From positions 1 through 36,964 of the forward strand of contig JAFPZD010000127.1 in assembly GCA_017417465.1 (NCBI GenBank): a stretch of DNA of 36,964 nucleotides. The letters run 5' to 3'. The notes under the pieces were generated by a model, which was given only the letters and a program-made list of their open reading frames with translations, did no database searches and had not been told where the DNA came from. Positions 31,761-36,964 of the stretch are shown here, piece by piece. The translations under genes were made by a program, and so were the position numbers. The stretch comes from Prevotella sp. Its GTDB lineage: Bacteria; Bacteroidota; Bacteroidia; Bacteroidales; Bacteroidaceae. Within the stretch, counting starts at the first letter, position 1. Each line of letters begins with the position of its first letter.

Positions 31761-34700
31761 TTAGAATTTAACGTTGAGGTTGAAACCGAACTTACGCGAG
31801 CTGGGGTTAGCACTGTACTCACCGAAGTTAGCAGTAAGGTCGTTACCGAATGTAGAGGTTTCAGGATCCACGAAAGTATTGCTGCTGGGCGTCCAGACAA
31901 ACAGGTTGTTGCCGAAGAACGACAGGCGCAGGCCCTGTACGAAGGTTCCCTTGAACCACTTGCGAGGCATGTCCCAACCGAGGACCACCTGGCGCAGCTT
32001 CATATAGCTTCTGTTGATGAGGGCGAACGACTCAACCTCGTCGGCACCATTGTTCCAGTAGTTGTAGAGGTTCGTGCCATACAGAGGAATGTTGTTCTCA
32101 GCATAGACGGGTTTCATGATTTCTGCGCCGGAGTCGTCGAACTGCCCGGTTCCCACTTCGCCCACCAGGATGACCGAGTTGGGCACCACGAACGGGTTAC
32201 GGTCGTTGTATGCAGTCTGAATAGCATTACCGGTGAAGTACTCGATATCCTTTGTACGCGAGAACATCAAACCACCATGACGCACATCGAGGTCGGCCGA
32301 CAGCGAGATGCCCTTGTAAGTAAAGGTGGTGTTGAAGCCCATCTGGTACTTGTTGCTCATGAAGCCGACATCGACGAGGTCGTCGCCATTCTGAGGCAGA
32401 CCATCGGCATCAACGATAATCTGGCCAGCTTCATTGGTCTTAGCCACGTGGCTACGCCAGACACCCAGTTCCTGACCCTCGACAGCATAGAGGCCTACGC
32501 CACCGCTGAAGCCGTAGATGAGTGCTTCGTTACCCAGCTCGTCGGGCAGGTCGATAACCTTGTTGTAGTTCTTGGTGAAGTTCCAAGAGATGTCCCACTT
32601 GAAGTCCTTAATCTTGATAGGTGTAGCGCTGACCAACAGCTCGATACCACGGTTGCGGACCTTACCCATGTTGATGTTCTGCGAGGTATAGCCCGAAGCA
32701 GCATCCATGCTCAGAGTGGTAATCTGCTTGTCAGTGTTACGGTTGTAGTAGGTGAAATCGAACGACAGGCGGTTCTGCAGGAAGGCCATGTTCAGACCGA
32801 ACTCAGTCTCAGTGGTCATCTCAGGGCTCAGGGTCGAGCTTCCCAGCGTGTTACCAGCAGTGTAGGCGTTGGTACCAGTCTTGGCAAACGGGAAGTTAGA
32901 GTTGCCCCAGTAGCTCGACGACGTGCCGGCCTGTGCATACACAGAGTTAGTCATGTAGACCGAGGCGTCGTTACCCGTCTTACCATAGGCGGCGCGAACC
33001 TTACCAAACGAGATGATATCCTTCATGTTCTGCGGCAGCAACTCAGTAAAGATCCAGCTCACCGTAGCACCGGGATAGAAGTACGAGCGGTTGTCCTTAG
33101 GCAGCGTCGATGACCAGTCGTTACGAGCGGTCAGCGTCAGGTAGAGCATGTTGTCCCAGCCCAGTTCAGCCTGGCCGTAGACACCCATGGTGCGGAGCTT
33201 CGACTCATACTGCGCGACACTGGGGATTTCACTCGAGTTAGACACGTTGTAGAACGTGGGGATGGTCAGGTTGGTGACACCTGCAAAGACGTAAGAATAG
33301 CGATACTCACGACCATTCAGACCGAGGACGCCATTAACGTCGAGCTTACCAAACTGCTGGGTGTAGTTCAGCATCAGGTCGTGCTCAATCTGGCGGCGAC
33401 GAGTGGTCTGCTGCGAGGTGCTACCCGTCATCTTCGAAAGCTGGTCATCAAAGTTAGGCGTGTTGGGATACATCACAGCGTAGTTGGGAGCACCAACCAT
33501 GCGGTGACCCGTCGAGGTGTCCAGACCCAGACGATAAGTCAGCTTGAAGTAAGTCAGGAAGTCATAGTCCAGCTGGAACTTACCATAGAGACGCTCGCTC
33601 TCATAGTTGTTATCGTAGTCCTGAAGCAGCTGGTAGGGGTTGATGATGCCGTAAGGCGTGTAGTAGTAACCTGGCGTGTTGAAGATGTTGCCCAGGTCTC
33701 TGCACTCCACGATGGAGATGTCACGCGGTGTCTGCATGATGGCATTGTACATCGAGTTCTCCTGCTGACCAGCCGTCACGAACGAGTTCTTCTGGAAAGC
33801 ATAGTTCATCGAGGTGCTGAACGTCACGTTGCCAGTCTTGTGGCTGCCACGGGCCGAGAAGGTGTACTTGTCGTAGCTGTCCTTCCGCGTGGGGATGATA
33901 CCATTGTCACTGATCTGTGAGAACGACACGAAGTAGTTCGACTTGTCAGTAGCACCGTTGAACGACAGGCTGTTCGAGTAGCGGAAGCCAGTGTCGAAGA
34001 AGTCCTTGATGTTGTTCTCGATGGGCAGGTACGACTTGATCTGCTGTGTGCCGTTGAACTCACGGCCATAGCGCAGCGTCGAGCCGTCGAACTTCGGACC
34101 CCATGAGCCGTTCTCAATGTCGGTCTTGTCACCGTCCCAGCCCATACCGAAGCTGTTCTGCATCTGAGGCAGGCGCATCACCTGCTCCCACTGCACGCCA
34201 CCGTTGTACTCCACACCGATGGCCTTGTTCTCCTGCTGCTTACCACTCTTAGTGGTGATGACCACCACACCGTTGGCAGCACGGCTACCATACAGAGCCG
34301 TAGCAGCAGCACCCTTCAGAATGGTCATCGACTCCACGTCGTCAGGGTTGATGGCGTTGGCACCGTTACCAAAGTCGTAGGAACCATCGAGGTCGCCATC
34401 GTAAGTAGCATTGTTCAGCATAGGCACACCGTCGATCACATACAACGGCTGGTTGCTGCCCGTCAGTGAGCTGAAACCACGAATGATGACCGAGTTAGAA
34501 GCACCCGGGTCAGCGGCACCAGTGTTGATCTGCACACCGGCAACCTTACCTGCCAAGCTCGACATCACATCAGCTGTGCGAGCTTCAGAAATCTTGTCAC
34601 CATCGACAGCCGTGGCTGAGAAACCAAGGGCCTTCGACTGTCGCTTGATACCCATGGCCGTCACCACCACCTCATCAATGGCATTGGCATCGAGGCCAAG

Positions 34701-34976
34701 ACGGACAACCATACCGTCACGGGCTGTCATCGTGTTCGTCTGCATACCAACATAGGTGACGCGGATCTGCGTCTTGTTGGCAGGCAACGTCAGCGAGAAC
34801 TTACCCTGACCGTTTGTTACTGTACCGACATTAGTGCCTACAACGAGCACGCTGGCGCCAATGACTGGCTGATCGTCCTCTTGAGACACCACGGTACCAC
34901 TGACTTTCGTCTGGGCAATCACTCCCCCAACCAGGAGGAAGAGGCCCACTAACAATGTCATTAGTCTTTTTTCCAT
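31761..34976 (-). CDS. SusC/RagA-family TonB-linked outer membrane protein
   Basis: A 1071-residue outer-membrane transporter. A signal peptide (to about residue 21) is followed by a carboxypeptidase-like regulatory domain (~24-100, VSGTVVSQEDDQPVIGASVL). The TonB-box region is AIDEVVVTAMGIKRQ, and the plug domain (~115-240) contains GKVAGVQINTGAADPGASNS and QPLYVIDGVPMLN. A large beta barrel ends in FGFNLNVKF, with the expected terminal aromatic residue. First gene of a four-gene operon with a consensus promoter ~125 bases upstream. The substrate is unknown; SusC proteins of this group carry oligosaccharides, peptides or other nutrients with their SusD. Confidence 0.93.
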   Translation of the reverse strand: MEKRLMTLLVGLFLLVGGVIAQTKVSGTVVSQEDDQPVIGASVLVVGTNVGTVTNGQGKFSLTLPANKTQIRVTYVGMQTNTMTARDGMVVRLGLDANAIDEVVVTAMGIKRQSKALGFSATAVDGDKISEARTADVMSSLAGKVAGVQINTGAADPGASNSVIIRGFSSLTGSNQPLYVIDGVPMLNNATYDGDLDGSYDFGNGANAINPDDVESMTILKGAAATALYGSRAANGVVVITTKSGKQQENKAIGVEYNGGVQWEQVMRLPQMQNSFGMGWDGDKTDIENGSWGPKFDGSTLRYGREFNGTQQIKSYLPIENNIKDFFDTGFRYSNSLSFNGATDKSNYFVSFSQISDNGIIPTRKDSYDKYTFSARGSHKTGNVTFSTSMNYAFQKNSFVTAGQQENSMYNAIMQTPRDISIVECRDLGNIFNTPGYYYTPYGIINPYQLLQDYDNNYESERLYGKFQLDYDFLTYFKLTYRLGLDTSTGHRMVGAPNYAVMYPNTPNFDDQLSKMTGSTSQQTTRRRQIEHDLMLNYTQQFGKLDVNGVLGLNGREYRYSYVFAGVTNLTIPTFYNVSNSSEIPSVAQYESKLRTMGVYGQAELGWDNMLYLTLTARNDWSSTLPKDNRSYFYPGATVSWIFTELLPQNMKDIISFGKVRAAYGKTGNDASVYMTNSVYAQAGTSSSYWGNSNFPFAKTGTNAYTAGNTLGSSTLSPEMTTETEFGLNMAFLQNRLSFDFTYYNRNTDKQITTLSMDAASGYTSQNINMGKVRNRGIELLVSATPIKIKDFKWDISWNFTKNYNKVIDLPDELGNEALIYGFSGGVGLYAVEGQELGVWRSHVAKTNEAGQIIVDADGLPQNGDDLVDVGFMSNKYQMGFNTTFTYKGISLSADLDVRHGGLMFSRTKDIEYFTGNAIQTAYNDRNPFVVPNSVILVGEVGTGQFDDSGAEIMKPVYAENNIPLYGTNLYNYWNNGADEVESFALINRSYMKLRQVVLGWDMPRKWFKGTFVQGLRLSFFGNNLFVWTPSSNTFVDPETSTFGNDLTANFGEYSANPSSRKFGFNLNVKF

Positions 34977-35100
34977 AAATCTCTCTCGTTTTTTTGTTAT
35001 TAATAATTAGTTGGGGTTTGTATATGTTAATCGATGAATTTCCCCATTATCCTGTGCGCCTCGACGGCGAAAAGAGCTGTTAACACAATGTAACAAGGCG

Positions 35101-35132
35101 CAAAAGTAGGCAATTGTTTTCAAAACGCCAAA
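35101..35132 (-). promoter_or_regulatory. Consensus promoter of the susCD operon
   Basis: On the minus strand, TTTG (35132-35129), 20 bases, then TACTTTTG (35108-35101), a full -33/-7 match. The leader to the susC ATG is about 120 bases and includes a small CGCC-GTCGA-GGCG hairpin. I see no adjacent sigma/anti-sigma or hybrid two-component gene that would regulate it. Confidence 0.8.
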
Positions 35133-35221
35133 CTTTTTTAATAAAAATTGCCCAAAAAGGTGAAAAAAGTAGCAAATGTCAAGGTTTACGCCCCCAAAAA
35201 CGTCACATTTATAAGCCAGAA

Positions 35222-35310
35222 TGTCCAATTCACAATTAATAATTCACAATTAATAATTCACAATTCACAGTGTATAATTCAGAATGCACAATACAGAATG
35301 CAGAATCAAA
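35222..35310 (+). repeat. AATTCACAATTAATAATT-type simple repeats
   Basis: AATTCACAATTAAT repeats two to three times, then degrades to CACAATACAGAATGCAGAAT-like words. It is simple-sequence filler between the susC promoter and the composite repeat. Similar ATTATCAATT words occur at 30221-30252 and TTTACGA words at 8440-8470. Confidence 0.65.
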
Positions 35311-35390
35311 GCTTATACAATATAATAACAATGTACGCGCGAAAGATTGTTCAATCCGCCAATCCACGGGCAGCCAATGGACGCCGCCTG

Positions 35391-35532
35391 TGTAGGGGCA
35401 GGCCCCGTGCCAGCCCGATGGCCCCTTAGGGCCAGTGTAAATTTGAAAAACAACTCAAACAACTCTAACAACCCTCCAATAACAGCCCCAAAACAAACAA
35501 CATCCTGGGCGCAAGCGCCCATCCGCAACAAC
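35391..35532 (-). repeat. Composite dispersed repeat, copy C (inverted)
   Basis: Reading the minus strand, the left module (35532-35497) with GGGCGCTTGCGCCC is followed by ~59 bases of linker and the right module (35437-35391) with CACTGGCCCTAAGGGGCC. The modules are nearly identical to copy A at 2731-2880, whereas the linkers differ. The left module ends about 35 bases before homology to surface proteins begins in the downstream fragment. Confidence 0.8.
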
Positions 35533-35567
35533 GCATCAGAGCCATCTCCCTAAGACATCCCCTCCCC

Positions 35568-36074
35568 TACAGCAACTACTATGATGTGGAGGTATCGGGT
35601 GCCAAGGCATACACGGCTGCCCTTGACGCTACTGCCGAAACCATTACCTGCACTGAGATTACCGACGGCAAGGTGCCTGCAGGCGCCGGTGTGCTGATCT
35701 ACGGTGATGCAAGTGCCACGGTGACACTGACCCCGACGACAGATGCCGCCGCCCTGAAAGGCAACGGCCTGAAGGCCACCACACTGGCCAATGGAGCGCT
35801 GGCTGCCAAGGAAAATGGCACTTACTACGTCCTGAGTGGCAACACGTTCAAGACGTTCACTGGCACAGCCTTCACAGCCAACAAGGCTTACTTCGAGGCA
35901 CCAGCCACTGCCCGTCCCTTCACCATCGTCTTCGGAGGTGAGACCACTGGCATCAACACCGTGCTGACCAACGGTGCCGACAGCAACGAGACATTCAACC
36001 TTGCCGGCCAGCGTGTGGCTGCTCCCCAGAAGGGCCTCTACATCGTCGGTGGCAAGAAGGTCATCGTGAAGTAA
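35568..36074 (+). pseudogene. C-terminal fragment of a Prevotella-type surface protein
   Basis: From about 35568 the frame reads like the last ~168 residues of a secreted Prevotella protein. DVEVSGAKAYTAALDATAET opens the domain, VPAGAGVLIYGDASATVTL follows, then AAKENGTYYVLSGNTFKTF, TTGINTVL and the conserved end RVAAPQKGLYIVGGKKVIVK. No signal peptide and no credible start exist. The in-frame GTG at 35586 lies inside the domain, and upstream the frame runs into the composite repeat until a TAA at 35466. The 5' part of the gene has been lost or replaced. The 54-aa peptide gene follows after 56 bases. Confidence 0.7.
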
Positions 36075-36130
36075 TTCACACAGAGAACAATCACACAAAC
36101 CAATTTGTTTCAAAGAAAAGGAATACGATC

Positions 36131-36295
36131 ATGAAAAAGATATATTTGCAGCCTACCACCACACAGGTGAAAGTCGAGACACTGGGCATGATAGCCGCCT
36201 CTGACCCCAAACCGGTTTTCAACCCCAGCGAAGAAACCACCGTGATGGAGTCACGCCAAAGTCACAGCAGCGTATGGGACGACGAGGAGGAGTAA
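36131..36295 (+). CDS. 54-aa peptide, MKxxYxxPTT type
   Basis: Starts MKKIYLQPTTTQVKVETLG and ends in the acidic tail SSVWDDEEE. It resembles the 47-aa peptide at 22589 in its first 16 residues (M1, K2, Y5, P8, T9, T10, E16) and in overall layout: basic start, small/Pro-containing centre, acidic end. AAAGGAA lies upstream of the ATG. The gene is followed by a strong terminator. Peptides of this style recur in Prevotella; no function is known to me. No export signal or membrane segment is visible. Confidence 0.65.
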   Translation: MKKIYLQPTTTQVKVETLGMIAASDPKPVFNPSEETTVMESRQSHSSVWDDEEE

Positions 36296-36330
36296 CAGCC
36301 CCCTCACAGCCCCTTCACAGCCCCCTCCAA

Positions 36331-36357
36331 CCTCCCCCTTGGGGGAGGCTTTTTTTT
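36331..36357 (+). terminator. Rho-independent terminator after the 54-aa peptide
   Basis: CCTCCCCC and GGGGGAGG form a perfect 8-bp stem around a TT centre, followed by CTTTTTTTT. It ends the transcript of the surface-protein fragment and peptide. Confidence 0.9.
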
Positions 36358-36577
36358 AGTTACCAAAGAGCCGCAAATGTGGGCTACTGTCCCCACGTTC
36401 CTAACTGGCACAATGTTTCAAATGTCGCATACGTTCAAACTTGTAGTTTATACAAGAAAACGACATTGTCATTCAACGCTTCACTTTTGATGTATATTAC
36501 TATATATCAGACTGTTACGGTGAAGGATTTTTAACAGGCTCTATCCTTGGGTAAGAAGGTGACATTTAGGTGATTGA

Positions 36578-36695
36578 ATCTCAGGTTTTGCGATCTGATT
36601 CTCGGGTTTTGCGAATCTATTCTCGGGTTTTACGAATCTATTCTCGGGTTTTGCGATCTGATTCTCGGGTTTTACGAATCTATTCTCGGGTTTTA
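36578..36695 (+). repeat. 21-bp tandem repeat array
   Basis: Five units and a partial sixth (starts 36578, 36599, 36620, 36641, 36662, 36683), unit TTCTCGGGTTTT then (G/A)CGAATCTA. Two units carry the variant CGATCTGA. No ORF covers it, and there are no spacers between units. Confidence 0.85.
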
Positions 36696-36720
36696 GAAAA
36701 GAAAACGCCTGTTTTAAAAA

Positions 36721-36815
36721 CGTAAGTCATAGGTTTACAACATGTAAACCCCATACTTACGACATGTAAACCCCATACTTACGACATGTAAACCCCATAC
36801 TTACGACATGAAAGC
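36721..36815 (+). repeat. 22-bp tandem repeat array with an inverted leading unit
   Basis: Three exact units starting at 36740, 36762 and 36784 read ACATGTAAACCCC then ATACTTACG, with a partial fourth. They are preceded at 36721 by CGTAAGTCATAGGTTTAC, an imperfect inverted copy, so the block can fold back on itself. Exact repetition without spacers rules out a CRISPR array. Confidence 0.85.
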
Positions 36816-36872
36816 AGCATTTTATTTAGAATAATTCAAGTTTCGCAAGTTTTGCGTAAGTTCTGCACAGCC

Positions 36873-36957
36873 GATGCCGTAGGCATCAGACAATGGTAGC
36901 CAGCCATTTTAATGGCTGGTACACAGGGCTGGGGTAGCGAGCGTGCCGTAGGTACGC
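36873..36957 (+). repeat. REP-like hairpin cluster at the window edge
   Basis: Three hairpins in succession: GATGCC-GTA-GGCATC (36873-36887), CCAGCCATT-TT-AATGGCTGG (36900-36919) and GCGTGCC-GTA-GGTACGC (36941-36957, one mismatch). The first and third share the GCC-GTA-GG tip. This looks like a palindromic intergenic repeat cut off by the end of the window. Confidence 0.6.
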
Positions 36958-36964
36958 GACAAGG

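Noticed and set aside
35550-36113. 187-aa minus-strand ORF
   Set aside because: Antisense to the surface-protein C-terminal fragment, whose conserved end leaves no doubt about the coding strand.
36740-36815. Possible CRISPR array
   Set aside because: Units are directly contiguous with no spacers, and no cas gene is present.

Overview
The window looks like a chromosomal segment of a Bacteroidales bacterium, most likely a Prevotellaceae member (Prevotella in the broad sense). The evidence is a SusC/SusD pair, DUF4831 and DUF4834 proteins, a fimbrillin-like lipoprotein, a BspA-type signal peptide, surface proteins ending in the 'GxYxxxGxKxxxK' style tail, and repeated promoters of the Bacteroidota type (TTTG, 19-20 bases, TAnnTTTG). 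It contains no rRNA, tRNA or CRISPR array that I can see.

Layout. Bases 1-3240: the 3' end of a probable IS transposase abuts a truncated BspA-like signal-peptide gene. A methyltransferase and a secreted alpha/beta hydrolase follow, then about 0.9 kb of non-coding DNA packed with repeats. Bases 3239-4943: psd, pssA and a DUF4834 membrane protein form a phosphatidylethanolamine operon. Bases 4974-10550, minus strand: pyrH, birA, an FAH-family hydrolase, then the translation operon rplM-rpsI-rpsB-tsf with structured leader and spacer and a strong terminator. Bases 10770-24001, minus strand: hpt-adk-[47-aa peptide, fimbrillin-like lipoprotein, 3223-aa secreted giant]-obgE. Bases 24129-28863: nnr, a DUF4831 protein, fba (minus) and tadA. 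Bases 28982-35132, minus strand: a susC-susD-DUF5012-type-lipid-binding lipoprotein operon with a consensus promoter and a terminator. Bases 35390-36964: a dispersed repeat, an N-terminally truncated surface-protein fragment, a 54-aa peptide, a terminator, and two tandem-repeat arrays followed by REP-like hairpins at the window edge.

The most interesting region is the 10.8-kb surface cassette lying between adk and obgE, genes that are normally neighbours in this order. The giant has three LamG-like domains, a beta-rich Ser/Thr-alternating middle section and a duplicated C-terminal module. It appears to be co-transcribed with a lipoprotein and a very small charged peptide. A second peptide of the same type (MKxxYxxPTT start) follows the only other protein in the window with the same kind of C-terminal tail.

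The second theme is the density of non-coding repeats. Several families occur at two or three distant loci here: a composite element of about 150 bp, a GGGGAGTTA-type decamer array, a 22-bp array, and a CGTTATAACG-word repeat. Some have encroached on genes, supplying a stop codon or abutting a truncated CDS.
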